Shown here piece after piece: positions 16,370 to 23,660 of a stretch of 23,660 nt of DNA. Source of the stretch: Desulfarculales bacterium UBA702 (lineage in GTDB: Bacteria > Desulfobacterota > Syntrophobacteria > Syntrophobacterales > Syntrophobacteraceae). Where the stretch lies: NCBI GenBank assembly GCA_002298165.1, contig DBMI01000103.1:1-23660 (forward strand), given 5' to 3'. The notes beneath the pieces are model-generated. The model was not told the DNA's origin. It did not search any database and worked only from the letters and a program-made list of their open reading frames with translations. The translations under genes and the position numbers were made by a program. How positions within the stretch are numbered: position 1 is the stretch's first letter; every line of letters starts with the position of its first letter.

Positions 16370-16398
16370 ATATTCGATTATTCTGCTATTATTGTCAA
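16370..16398 (-). promoter_or_regulatory. Candidate promoter of the BamE-like lipoprotein gene
   Basis: On the minus strand a perfect TTGACA (16393-16398) is followed after 17 bp by GAATAT (16370-16375), a weak -10. The region is AT-rich. Its -35 overlaps that of the opposite-strand promoter candidate. Prediction from consensus only. Confidence 0.3.
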
Positions 16399-16421
16399 GT
16401 TCGTTCCTCTGTTTCGATAAC
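16392..16421 (+). promoter_or_regulatory. Candidate promoter of the phospholipase D-like gene
   Basis: TTGTCA (16392-16397, 5 of 6) and GATAAC (16416-16421, 4 of 6) are separated by 18 bp. Transcription would begin near 16428, before the preferred ATG at 16449. If this promoter is real, the earlier ATG at 16365 cannot be used from this transcript. Confidence 0.3.
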
Positions 16422-16448
16422 ACTAAATTAAATTCCGGAAAGCCTTCT

Positions 16449-17783
16449 ATGGCATCTACGGCCAGACAAGCCCAAACCATTTTGTGTATTCAGTATATCT
16501 GTCTCTTATTGGCTCTGAACGGCTGCGCCTCTTTGCCCGGAAAACAAGAGTTCATGAAATCGCCTGAATCGGCTGAATCCTACTTCAATGCAGCTCAACT
16601 TGATCTGCAGTCCAAAGTTTTGCGCAGCCACCTGCTTATGACCCAAAATGTATTCCACCGCCCGATCGTGCCAGGAAACAGGGTCACCATTCTCGGAGAA
16701 GGCGATGTCATTTATGCCCGCATGTTTGATGCCGTTCAGAGTGCCAAAGCATACGTGCATATAGAAACCTTTGAGATCAGCGACGACCCCATTGGTGGGT
16801 TCATGTGTGACCTGCTGCTCGGAAAAAAGGCCGAAGGTGTGGAAGTAAATCTCATATACGATGCCTTTGGAAGCCGGAAAACCCCGGCGGCCTTTTTCGC
16901 AAGGATTGAAAATGCAGGTGTAAAAACCCTTAAATTCAATCCGGCAATTCCCATCCGCTGGCCTGTGTGGGAAATCATCAGACGCGACCACAGCAAGATA
17001 ATGGTGGTTGACGGCGAGACAGCCTTTACCGGGAGCGCCAACATCTGCGACCTCGACTGTTCCTCGAAATCCCGCAAGCAAACGCAAATACAAACCGAGT
17101 GTTTCAAAGACCTGCACTTGAAGATCGAAGGGCCTGCCGCAGCGGAACTGGAAAAGGCTTTTCAGCGGAATTGGGAACAGCACAAGGGAAAAGCCGCGCC
17201 GACCGTATCATATGCACCCGGGGGTGCCTCCGGGGGGACCCAATTTGTGCAAATTCTGCCAAGCACTTCAGGTGCCATGAACCGGCTGAATTACATGGCA
17301 TATTTTGCCGCCATCGCCAGCGCCGAAAAGAGAATCCGCCTTAGCACTCCATATTTTGTTCCCGGCGTGGAGATGATCCAGGAACTTATCGACGCGGCAT
17401 CGAGGGGTGTTGATATAGAGATTGTCGTTCCTACCCTCAGTGATTCCCGCTTTGTATCGTATGCCGGGATGTACTATTATAAAAAGCTGCTCGACGCAGG
17501 CATAAAGATCTACCAGCACCCCGCCATGCTTCATACCAAGTTCGCCATAATAGACGGCATCTGGTGCACCGTCGGGACAACAAACCTCGATACCTGGAGT
17601 CTGCTCATTAACAATGAGGTAAATGCTTACCTATTTGACCCAGGTTTCGCGCAAGAACTGGAATCGGCATTTCAGTTGCAAGTGCGTGAGTCAAAGCAAA
17701 TCACGCGCGAAGACTGGGATAAACGTTCCTTTGGAAAGCGGTTACGGGAAATACTGTCTCATATTATTGAGAAATGGGCTTGA
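16449..17783 (+). CDS. Phospholipase D / cardiolipin-synthase-like lipoprotein
   Basis: From ATG 16449 the protein has 444 residues and a lipoprotein signal with Cys26 in L-N-G-C-A. It belongs to the phospholipase D superfamily, with both HKD motifs intact: H181-S-K183-I-M-V-V-D188 and H362-T-K364-F-A-I-I-D369. Each is followed by a G-(S/T)-x-N motif (G-S-A-N and G-T-T-N). Bacterial members with this layout are mostly cardiolipin synthases, which transfer phosphatidyl groups between phospholipids. Here the usual membrane helices are replaced by a lipid anchor. An upstream in-frame ATG at 16365 would add 28 residues with their own hydrophobic run. I prefer 16449 because of the lipobox, GGAAAG 6 nt upstream, and AT-rich promoter-like DNA between the two starts. 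The gene ends only 11 bp from the converging kinase gene. Its link to the signalling genes is positional only. Confidence 0.85.
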   Translation: MASTARQAQTILCIQYICLLLALNGCASLPGKQEFMKSPESAESYFNAAQLDLQSKVLRSHLLMTQNVFHRPIVPGNRVTILGEGDVIYARMFDAVQSAKAYVHIETFEISDDPIGGFMCDLLLGKKAEGVEVNLIYDAFGSRKTPAAFFARIENAGVKTLKFNPAIPIRWPVWEIIRRDHSKIMVVDGETAFTGSANICDLDCSSKSRKQTQIQTECFKDLHLKIEGPAAAELEKAFQRNWEQHKGKAAPTVSYAPGGASGGTQFVQILPSTSGAMNRLNYMAYFAAIASAEKRIRLSTPYFVPGVEMIQELIDAASRGVDIEIVVPTLSDSRFVSYAGMYYYKKLLDAGIKIYQHPAMLHTKFAIIDGIWCTVGTTNLDTWSLLINNEVNAYLFDPGFAQELESAFQLQVRESKQITREDWDKRSFGKRLREILSHIIEKWA

Positions 17784-17794
17784 TCTTTTCTGCT

Positions 17795-19348
17795 TCATCT
17801 CATCGGCACCAATAATTCGGACCCCTGCCCTCCCCAATATCCCCTGAGTATCCCGTTTCGACCAACGGTGTATTTAATTGTTCCCGCAGACCCGGTGGCA
17901 GTCCAATCAATTGTGAGTGTATTCCCGGACAATATCCCCGTACCCCTGATCAACTGATTGCCCAGATTCCAGCTCAAATGGTAGCGATTGCCGACACGGG
18001 AAAGAGTGGCGGTGCCCTCGTATTGAGATCCGCCTGGATTTATTCCGACCACCTTATAGCGGCCTTCGAAAACTGTCGGCGGCGGCGAATAGCTCAGGAA
18101 GGTCCCGGATACATTCAGGATCCCGGTCGAGACAAAGTAAAAACCAAGCGCCACAGCAAAGAGGATGAGCAGACCATACAACCTGAGCCTGGATCGCTGC
18201 CGGGATTGTTTAGACTCCCGCGCCTGCCTCGACGACAGTGGGAATCTGCGCTTTTCTTGATACGATCTTCCGTCTGCGCTTTTACGCGGTTCCGGGGTTA
18301 TTTCTTCGGGTTCGACTGCAATCTCGGGGCTTTCGACCTGCCCGGACTGGCTGCCGGCTCCAGGTTGGCTCTTTTCATCCTGGTCTTCTTCCAGCCAGGA
18401 GTTACTATCCTCGTGCGGCTCTTCTTTTTGTTCATCTTTTACGTGGCGCGCTTCGAAATCGGCTGCCCAACCGGTGTGCGTCGTATCGAACATCGAATTG
18501 TCGTGTTCCGGAAAAAGTTCACCCACGGCCCGAGCCATGGCTTCGCGCATCTCCGAAGGACTTTGATAGCGTTCGCCGGGGGCCTTCATCATCGATTTGT
18601 GAATTATGTCGCAGATGATCTGGGGAATATCGGGGTTGTTAACAATCGGACTTACCGGCTCCACGTTGACTATCTGGTAGGCCAGACCTGTACTGGTTTC
18701 GGCATCGAAGGGCTTCTCACCGGTAAGACTTTGGTAGAGTACTGCTCCAACGGAGAATAAATCCGATCTGATATCGACCTTCGAGCCAGTAATCTGTTCG
18801 GGCGACATATAGTAAGGGGTGCCAAGAATGGTACCGACCGTTGTGATCGAAAGGGAGGAGACCTTGGCGATCCCGAAATCCATGATCTTCAATCGTCCAT
18901 CCCGGCTGACCATCAGGTTTGATGGCTTTATGTCCCTGTGCACGATGCCGGCCCGGTGAGAAGCTTCGAGGGCAAAAAGCACCTGCTGGAAAAGGTTCAG
19001 CGCCCTCCTGACACTGAGTCTTTTTTCCTCCTCGAGAATTTCAGCAAGAGTGTGGCCGCGCACCAGCTCCATGCAGATAAACTGGTATTCATCTGTTTCT
19101 CCGTAGGAATAGACGGTGACGATTCCGGGATGTGAGAGCCCGCCTGCCGATTGGGCTTCGAGAATAAACCTTCGCCTGGATTCAATCGCGTGAGGCATGG
19201 CATCGTTTTTTGCAATGAGCTTCAGGGCGACAACCCTGTCCAGCATGATGTCTCTTGCCTTGAACACCAGCCCCGCCGATCCTTTAGCGATCAGCTTTTC
19301 CAGCTTGTAGTGGCGGATTTCTTTTCCAATAAGGCTCTGAGGGTCCAA
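17795..19348 (-). CDS. Transmembrane Ser/Thr protein kinase with beta-rich ectodomain
   Basis: Hanks-type kinase of 517 residues. The kinase domain (about 14-275) is complete: K-G-S-A-G-L-V loop, Lys43, H137-R-D139-I-K-P-S-N144, D157-F-G and G-T-P-Y-Y-M-S-P-E. An acidic and then Arg/Ser-rich linker precedes one transmembrane helix (about 390-410). The last 92 residues (426-517) form a domain outside the membrane with the pattern Y-x-V-x-G-x-N-P-x-G, W-N-L, G-T-G and a late G-x-W. The same domain ends the kinase at 21369-23480, but this kinase has no TPRs. The start is TTG at 19348, with GGAGGT 4 nt upstream. It is the last gene of a four-gene minus-strand cluster with a second kinase, a PP2C phosphatase and a GGDEF protein. 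Signal and substrates are unknown. Confidence 0.91.
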   Translation of the reverse strand: MDPQSLIGKEIRHYKLEKLIAKGSAGLVFKARDIMLDRVVALKLIAKNDAMPHAIESRRRFILEAQSAGGLSHPGIVTVYSYGETDEYQFICMELVRGHTLAEILEEEKRLSVRRALNLFQQVLFALEASHRAGIVHRDIKPSNLMVSRDGRLKIMDFGIAKVSSLSITTVGTILGTPYYMSPEQITGSKVDIRSDLFSVGAVLYQSLTGEKPFDAETSTGLAYQIVNVEPVSPIVNNPDIPQIICDIIHKSMMKAPGERYQSPSEMREAMARAVGELFPEHDNSMFDTTHTGWAADFEARHVKDEQKEEPHEDSNSWLEEDQDEKSQPGAGSQSGQVESPEIAVEPEEITPEPRKSADGRSYQEKRRFPLSSRQARESKQSRQRSRLRLYGLLILFAVALGFYFVSTGILNVSGTFLSYSPPPTVFEGRYKVVGINPGGSQYEGTATLSRVGNRYHLSWNLGNQLIRGTGILSGNTLTIDWTATGSAGTIKYTVGRNGILRGYWGGQGSELLVPMR

Positions 19349-19445
19349 CTTGACCTCCGATACAGAGGAGCTGTCTCAGATTCAGGGGTCCCGATCCACG
19401 GAAGCACAGGTCTGAATTGAAACGGGGTGGCGCCCTCTACTTTGT

Positions 19446-20480
19446 TCAGGCCCCAACGATCCCATCCCGTGTAGATTCCTTCACCTTATACATTGCAGTG
19501 TCGGCTAGACTTAAGATCTCGTCCTTGCTCTTGGCATCGGAGGGGAAGGAAGCAACTCCGAAAGAAGCTGTTATGTGCAGATTAAGGGATTCTTCTACAA
19601 GAAAGGGCTGAGCTTTCAGACGGTCGCGCAGATAAACAGCAAAATCCATAGCAACCTTTTTAGAGGTGCCCGGCATGAGTATGACAAATTCATCCCCGCC
19701 GTACCTGACAGGGATATGTCCCGGCAAGACCAGCTCCTTTAATAGTAAGCCAACTTCCCTGAGTGTCTTGCTGCCGCAAAGATGCCCATGAGTATCGTTG
19801 ACCGATTTAAAATGATCGAGGTCCAGAAATATTATAGATACCTCGCTGTTTTCTTTCAGTGCTTGAGCGAGTTCCCTATCAAGAGCGTCGTACAGATAGC
19901 GAGTGTTGTAGAGGCATGTATGGTCGTCGGTAATGGATAGCCACTTTGCTTTCTTATAAAGATGTGCGTTGCTGATCGCAATGGCTGCGTAATCCGCAAT
20001 TTGCGAAAGACTGCGCATATCCGTGTCCGTAAACAGGTCCTGCTCCATCCGGTTTATCAGCTCGATAACTCCGAGCACTTTCCCTCTGTTCTGAAGGGGG
20101 ACACATATAACCGACTCAGTTTTGAAGCGGCAGATTTCATCGAAGCGGTAACAAAACCTGGGATCTTCTCTAACATCCTTGACAAGGAGAGGCTCACCGG
20201 TAAAGGCGACCCAGCCTGCAATTCCTTCTCCGACTTTCAATCGATTGCCCTTTAACTGCTCGGCGCCCTCTCCCACGACAACTTCGAAGATAAGGTATTC
20301 ACCCTCATCGTCCAGGAGCAGCAAAGACCAATTGCGGGGGCGCAAAAGCTCTCCAACCTTCTTCATCACGTTCTCGAGAATCTCGGAGAGATTGAGGGAA
20401 GAAGTGAGAGTGCGGGCAAGGTCGGTATAAATGGAGTGCTCTTGCCTTAGCCGCTCAAAATCATGCTGTTCGTCTCTCAT
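19446..20480 (-). CDS. GAF-GGDEF diguanylate cyclase
   Basis: Cytoplasmic protein of 344 residues. A GAF domain (about 25-172) contains N143-R then F150-x3-D154, close to the N-K-F-D-E motif of cyclic-nucleotide-binding GAF domains, except that the final Glu is Met. The GGDEF domain (about 180-344) has an intact catalytic signature G261-G-D-E-F265 and a metal/substrate segment D220-L-D-H-F-K-S-V-N-D. It should make cyclic di-GMP from two GTP. The inhibitory RxxD site, expected 9 residues before GGDEF, reads L-P-G-H, so product inhibition through that site is not expected. The gene begins 18 bp after the PP2C gene and is clearly in its operon. GAF input could be a small molecule or cyclic nucleotide. 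Role in the kinase cluster is inferred from position only. Confidence 0.9.
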   Translation of the reverse strand: MRDEQHDFERLRQEHSIYTDLARTLTSSLNLSEILENVMKKVGELLRPRNWSLLLLDDEGEYLIFEVVVGEGAEQLKGNRLKVGEGIAGWVAFTGEPLLVKDVREDPRFCYRFDEICRFKTESVICVPLQNRGKVLGVIELINRMEQDLFTDTDMRSLSQIADYAAIAISNAHLYKKAKWLSITDDHTCLYNTRYLYDALDRELAQALKENSEVSIIFLDLDHFKSVNDTHGHLCGSKTLREVGLLLKELVLPGHIPVRYGGDEFVILMPGTSKKVAMDFAVYLRDRLKAQPFLVEESLNLHITASFGVASFPSDAKSKDEILSLADTAMYKVKESTRDGIVGA

Positions 20481-20498
20481 GACTCAAAGGACCTTGCA

Positions 20499-21293
20499 TC
20501 ATATTTTGTAAGCCCGCATATCAACAACCGTTTTTACATCTTCAGGGCTACAATCCGCGCCCCCTTCGACTATCTCGCAAAGAACCACGGTTACATTGTC
20601 ATGTCCGCCCTTTTCCTTTGCGGCATCAATAAGTTTTTGGGCACACTCGTCAATTTCCAGCGGCAATGAGAGGATATCGCGAATCTCCTCATCATCTATC
20701 ATATCGGTCAGGCCATCCGAACAAAGCAGGAACAGGTCCCCCGGAAAAACTTCCCCTTGATTGAATTGGAGTTCAAGTACTTGCTCGTGTCCCACGGCCC
20801 TCAAAATTACATGCCGCATCTTATGGGTCCTTGCCTCTTCGGGTTTGATAGCGCCCCTGTTCACCAGTTCCTGAACCAGAGAGTGGTCCTGCGTAAGGCG
20901 GTTTAGGACATTTCCCCTGAACAGGTAAGTGCGGCTATCCCCGATGTGCGCGAGGGCAAAACTGTTGTCAAAGAAAGTAAGCAATTCAGCAGTGCATCCA
21001 AGCCCCTTGTCTTCCGGCTTTTCAGCGGCATGATCCAGTATTCTCTTGTTTGCCAGGTCAAAAGATGCCTTCAAAAGAACCATGCAATCATCGGCAGCAC
21101 CCTGACCTTTTTGAGCAAAAGTCTCCAGTGCGGAACCGACAAAAAAGCTGCTGGCAAGCTCACCCGCCGCTGCCCCTCCCATTCCGTCAGCAAGAGCGGC
21201 AAAACTAAGCTCCGGGTTTACCAGAAAGGCATCTTCGTTATTTTCCCTAACCAGTCCGGCATCAGATTTTCCGAAAAATCGTACTGTGACCAT
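20499..21293 (-). CDS. PP2C-family Ser/Thr protein phosphatase
   Basis: Soluble phosphatase of 264 residues, the normal length for the bacterial Stp/PrpC group, metal-dependent. All PP2C motifs are present: G-L-V-R-E-N-N-E-D near the start, A-L-A-D-G-M-G-G, H-I-G-D-S-R, L-C-S-D-G-L-T-D and G-G-H-D-N-V-T-V. The aspartates in these motifs bind the two metal ions. It probably removes phosphate from targets of the kinases encoded on both sides, or from the kinases themselves; such kinase-PP2C pairs are well known. I give ATG 21293 as start. An in-frame GTG at 21308 would add 5 residues, and neither has a strong ribosome site. The gene lies between the TPR kinase and the GGDEF gene. Confidence 0.92.
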   Translation of the reverse strand: MVTVRFFGKSDAGLVRENNEDAFLVNPELSFAALADGMGGAAAGELASSFFVGSALETFAQKGQGAADDCMVLLKASFDLANKRILDHAAEKPEDKGLGCTAELLTFFDNSFALAHIGDSRTYLFRGNVLNRLTQDHSLVQELVNRGAIKPEEARTHKMRHVILRAVGHEQVLELQFNQGEVFPGDLFLLCSDGLTDMIDDEEIRDILSLPLEIDECAQKLIDAAKEKGGHDNVTVVLCEIVEGGADCSPEDVKTVVDMRAYKI

Positions 21294-21368
21294 TTTTTTT
21301 GCTATCACGTTTAAGAATTGTCAAATCAACGTATAAGAACGTTGCGCTACGCACCTTGTGTTTCTTTA

Positions 21369-23480
21369 TCAATTTACCGGCTTGAGATTTTCTTTGGCTT
21401 TCCCGTCCGACCATTTGCCCACGAGCAGTCCGCTCGGTGTTATATCATATACTACCACACCCCCTCCCCCTGCCTGGTCTTTATAATTCACGGTAAAGAC
21501 ATTCCCGCTCATTGTACCGGTGCCCGTGAAGATCTTGTCCGCAATGTTCCATACAACAGTGAACCGATCTCCGTTTTGCTTTATTACCGCACCCCCCGTA
21601 TATTTACTCCCGTTGGGGTTAACTCCGTCAACGACATAGTTGCCGCCCGGTTTTGAGGCAAGCCGTATAACGTCCCTTGACAGATCGGTCGAGCCCTGCT
21701 GATTCCTTGCGGACTGTTGGACAGGCGGCTGAACCGGTGGTGGGGCAGTTTTCGTAGTCGTTTCCGCCGGCAGGCTCGCCATGAAGCTCCTTGCCACTAC
21801 ATTATTGGGGTTCAGTTCCAGGCTTTGTTGGTAGAGAAGCCGCGCCTGGGCCTGATTTCCTTTTTGAGAATAGCAAAATCCCAGGTTCGCCAGTACTTCG
21901 TCGCGATTATGAGGGTTAAGCGACAAACAAGCTTCAAGGACCTGGATTGCATTATCCCATTGTCCCTGGGCGAGATAGAGGCTTCCAAGCTCCCAATGCG
22001 CATCGGCTGCCCGGCCGTTCACGCGTAAAGCTTTTCGATACATATCGATGGCCTGATTATAATCTTTTGTATATGCAGAGAGCCTGGCCAGAGACAACAT
22101 TGTGTCATAGCTGTTCGGATCTATTCCGAGAGCCTGATCGAGCAGTCTGCGGGCCTCGGGAGGGTTGCTTGTAAATACCTTGCCGGCGGCAAGGAGCAAT
22201 GAATCCACGGATTGTGCGCTCTGCATTCCCATTGTGCCAACTTGGCCCGAAGGGGCGGAGCCCGATTTCTGCGGGCCCTGGGTGTTCTGCGAGGGGCCGC
22301 TGAAATACCAGAACCCGGCAGCCGCGCACACGATAATTACAGCCACGATCAGCATGGCCGGGAGGTTATTTTGCCCAGCTTTTTGGGGCGCGGGACCGGT
22401 ACCCGGCTTCCGGCCGTCGTCAGCGGGGGAAACAGGTTTGGCGTGCTCCTGTATCTCCTCGGAGTCGCCGCTGCCGGATTTAGCCGCGGCGGCCGCTTTT
22501 TCAGCGGAACGCAAAGGAGGCGAAGGGGGCTCCATGCCTTCAATAGATGACACATCTTTACCAGCGGGAACCGCTTCATGTCTAGTTCCGCCGCCCAGGA
22601 TCGTTTCTTGGGAGGTCGCCTGGCGCGCCCTGCCTATTGCCCTGAGTGCGGCCAGCATTTCCCTGGGTTTTAGAAATCTACTCTCCGGGTCCTTGTTCAA
22701 AGCCTTTGAAACAAGGTTTGCCAGCGGCTCGGGTACGAGCACGTTAATCTTATTGATGGGGACGGGATCGACTTGGATGATCTTGTAAGTAAGGGTTGCG
22801 GTGCTCTCGCCCTGGAAAGCCTTCTCTCCTGTGAGCATCTCATAGAATACCGCTCCCAATGAGAAGATATCCGAGCGGATATCCACCTTTCTGCCGGAAA
22901 TCTGCTCCGGAGACATATAATATGGTGTTCCGAGAACCATTCCGGTGACGGTCATCGATAGAGAAGGAAGTTTGGCTATGCCAAAGTCCATCACCTTCAC
23001 CCTTCCATCATCGGTCATCATGATATTGGATGGCTTGATATCTCTGTGGACGATACTCTCGGCATCAGCGGCATCGAGTGCCTGAAGCATCTGGTCGAGA
23101 ATGGGAAGTGCCTCCTCGACTGCGAAAGGTCCGTTTTCGCGCAGGATCTGCGTCAAAGTCCTGCCGGTGATATATTCCATGCAGATGTATTGAAATTCTT
23201 CATTTTCGCCGTAGGAATGTATTGTGACTATATTTGGATGGGCGAGCTTTCCGGCCGCCTTTGCTTCCTGGATGAGCCGCTTACGCCCCTCTTCGCGGCT
23301 AAGCGCCTCTGAATCGCTGAGGCCGGACTCCGAGACCCTTGGGATCACTTTCAGGGCAACGGTTCGAGTGAGCATCGAATCGAATGCTTTGAAAACAAAC
23401 CCCATCGCCCCCTTGGCGATGAATGCTTCCAACCTGAACTGATCGATCTGCTTACCAACAAGACTGTCTGGATTTAGCAT
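21369..23480 (-). CDS. Transmembrane Ser/Thr protein kinase with TPR and beta-rich ectodomain
   Basis: Hanks-type kinase of 703 residues. The kinase domain (about 15-285) is intact: K-G-A-M-G-F-V, Lys44, H145-R-D147-I-K-P-S-N, D165-F-G and G-T-P-Y-Y-M-S-P-E. Its residue numbering matches the kinase at 9770-12172 without gaps, so the two are recent paralogues. After an Ala/Pro-rich linker comes one transmembrane helix (about 374-393). The outer part has one TPR block (about 430-570) and a terminal beta-rich domain (about 613-703) shared with the kinase at 17795-19348. It thus combines the ectodomain types of the other two kinases. I chose ATG 23480 because it gives the same M-L-N start as the paralogue. 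ATG 23495 is also in frame and would add 5 residues. It is the first gene of the kinase-phosphatase-GGDEF-kinase cluster. Confidence 0.92.
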   Translation of the reverse strand: MLNPDSLVGKQIDQFRLEAFIAKGAMGFVFKAFDSMLTRTVALKVIPRVSESGLSDSEALSREEGRKRLIQEAKAAGKLAHPNIVTIHSYGENEEFQYICMEYITGRTLTQILRENGPFAVEEALPILDQMLQALDAADAESIVHRDIKPSNIMMTDDGRVKVMDFGIAKLPSLSMTVTGMVLGTPYYMSPEQISGRKVDIRSDIFSLGAVFYEMLTGEKAFQGESTATLTYKIIQVDPVPINKINVLVPEPLANLVSKALNKDPESRFLKPREMLAALRAIGRARQATSQETILGGGTRHEAVPAGKDVSSIEGMEPPSPPLRSAEKAAAAAKSGSGDSEEIQEHAKPVSPADDGRKPGTGPAPQKAGQNNLPAMLIVAVIIVCAAAGFWYFSGPSQNTQGPQKSGSAPSGQVGTMGMQSAQSVDSLLLAAGKVFTSNPPEARRLLDQALGIDPNSYDTMLSLARLSAYTKDYNQAIDMYRKALRVNGRAADAHWELGSLYLAQGQWDNAIQVLEACLSLNPHNRDEVLANLGFCYSQKGNQAQARLLYQQSLELNPNNVVARSFMASLPAETTTKTAPPPVQPPVQQSARNQQGSTDLSRDVIRLASKPGGNYVVDGVNPNGSKYTGGAVIKQNGDRFTVVWNIADKIFTGTGTMSGNVFTVNYKDQAGGGGVVVYDITPSGLLVGKWSDGKAKENLKPVN

Positions 23481-23544
23481 AAGGCACGTTCCCATTTCCG
23501 AGAAAATCCCGCCTGGAGGCGAGTTAGATTTGAAGTCGCACCCT

Positions 23545-23553
23545 CTTATACCA
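23545..23553 (-). promoter_or_regulatory. Candidate extended -10 promoter of the kinase operon
   Basis: On the minus strand TGGTATAAG combines TATAAG (5 of 6 bases of the -10 consensus) with the TGn extension. No good -35 is visible. Transcription would start near 23538, about 58 nt before the kinase ATG. It lies right beside the inverted repeat at 23569-23631. Confidence 0.3.
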
Positions 23554-23559
23554 AGTTGC

Positions 23560-23660
23560 GTTCAAGTTAATGTAGCATAGGGCCTTGTGCCCGTCCAACT
23601 TCCAAACGCCCACAAGGGGCTATGCTACATTCTAGACCTGTTCTCGATACAATCTTGAAC
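23560..23660. repeat. Imperfect inverted repeat upstream of the kinase operon
   Basis: Two 21-bp arms, 23569-23589 and 23611-23631, are inverted copies with 2 mismatches around a 21-nt loop; the outer 12 bp (AATGTAGCATAG) are perfect. Further out, GTTCAAG (23560-23566) is matched by CTTGAAC at the very end of the window (23654-23660), but the flanks are of unequal length. No T-run follows, so it is not a typical terminator. It may be part of a MITE-like or REP-like element cut by the window edge, or a regulatory structure. Confidence 0.6.

Noticed and set aside
17978..18760. Plus-strand open frame of 260 codons opposite the second kinase
   Set aside because: It is fully antisense to a clear kinase gene, and its translation is Arg/Phe-rich with no domain. 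It is a shadow.
22165..22788. Plus-strand open frame of 207 codons opposite the TPR kinase
   Set aside because: Antisense to the low-complexity Ala/Pro linker and kinase domain; stop-free only because of the GC-rich composition there.
23569..23631. Intrinsic terminator
   Set aside because: The hairpin has a long loop and no T-run on either side.

Overview
The window holds 13 protein-coding genes and little else. It has moderate GC content, and every protein recognised is bacterial. Lipoprotein signal peptides, a cardiolipin-synthase-type phospholipase D, BamE-like and CsgG-like envelope domains and an NapH/NosR/CcoG-type polyferredoxin point to a Gram-negative, probably anaerobic or respiratory, bacterium rich in Hanks-type kinases. 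A Desulfobacterota/deltaproteobacterial origin is my inference from this repertoire; there is no rRNA or other marker to prove it.

Layout. (1) 87-3012, minus strand: an FHA-GAF-histidine-kinase-like protein, then a membrane-anchored protein with three BamE/SmpA-like repeats. (2) 3319-9201, plus strand: a SulP transporter fused to STAS and cyclic-nucleotide-binding domains, an exported TPR-CHAT protease, and an exported CsgG-like/DUF4384 protein. This block ends in a bidirectional terminator at 9217-9255. (3) 9280-16299, minus strand: a BamE-like lipoprotein, a 1170-residue FHA / cNMP-binding / AAA+ / membrane polyferredoxin fusion, a Ser/Thr kinase with a TPR ectodomain, and a LysM lipoprotein. 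(4) 16449-17783, plus strand: a phospholipase D/cardiolipin-synthase-like lipoprotein. (5) 17795-23480, minus strand: kinase, PP2C phosphatase, GAF-GGDEF diguanylate cyclase, second kinase, closely packed as one likely operon. An inverted repeat lies upstream of it at 23560-23660.

How the parts may work together. Three transmembrane Hanks-type kinases (writers), one PP2C phosphatase (eraser) and two FHA proteins (phosphothreonine readers) form a complete Ser/Thr phosphorylation circuit. Cyclic-nucleotide input is suggested by two cNMP-binding domains and a GGDEF enzyme. Almost everything else is predicted to lie in or face the periplasm: kinase TPR and beta-rich ectodomains, BamE-like repeats, LysM, the CHAT protease, CsgG/DUF4384 and phospholipase D. 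The simplest reading is an envelope-sensing phosphorylation network with a possible exported caspase-like effector and a redox-capable membrane receptor. This integrated role is inference; the domain calls are read from the sequence.
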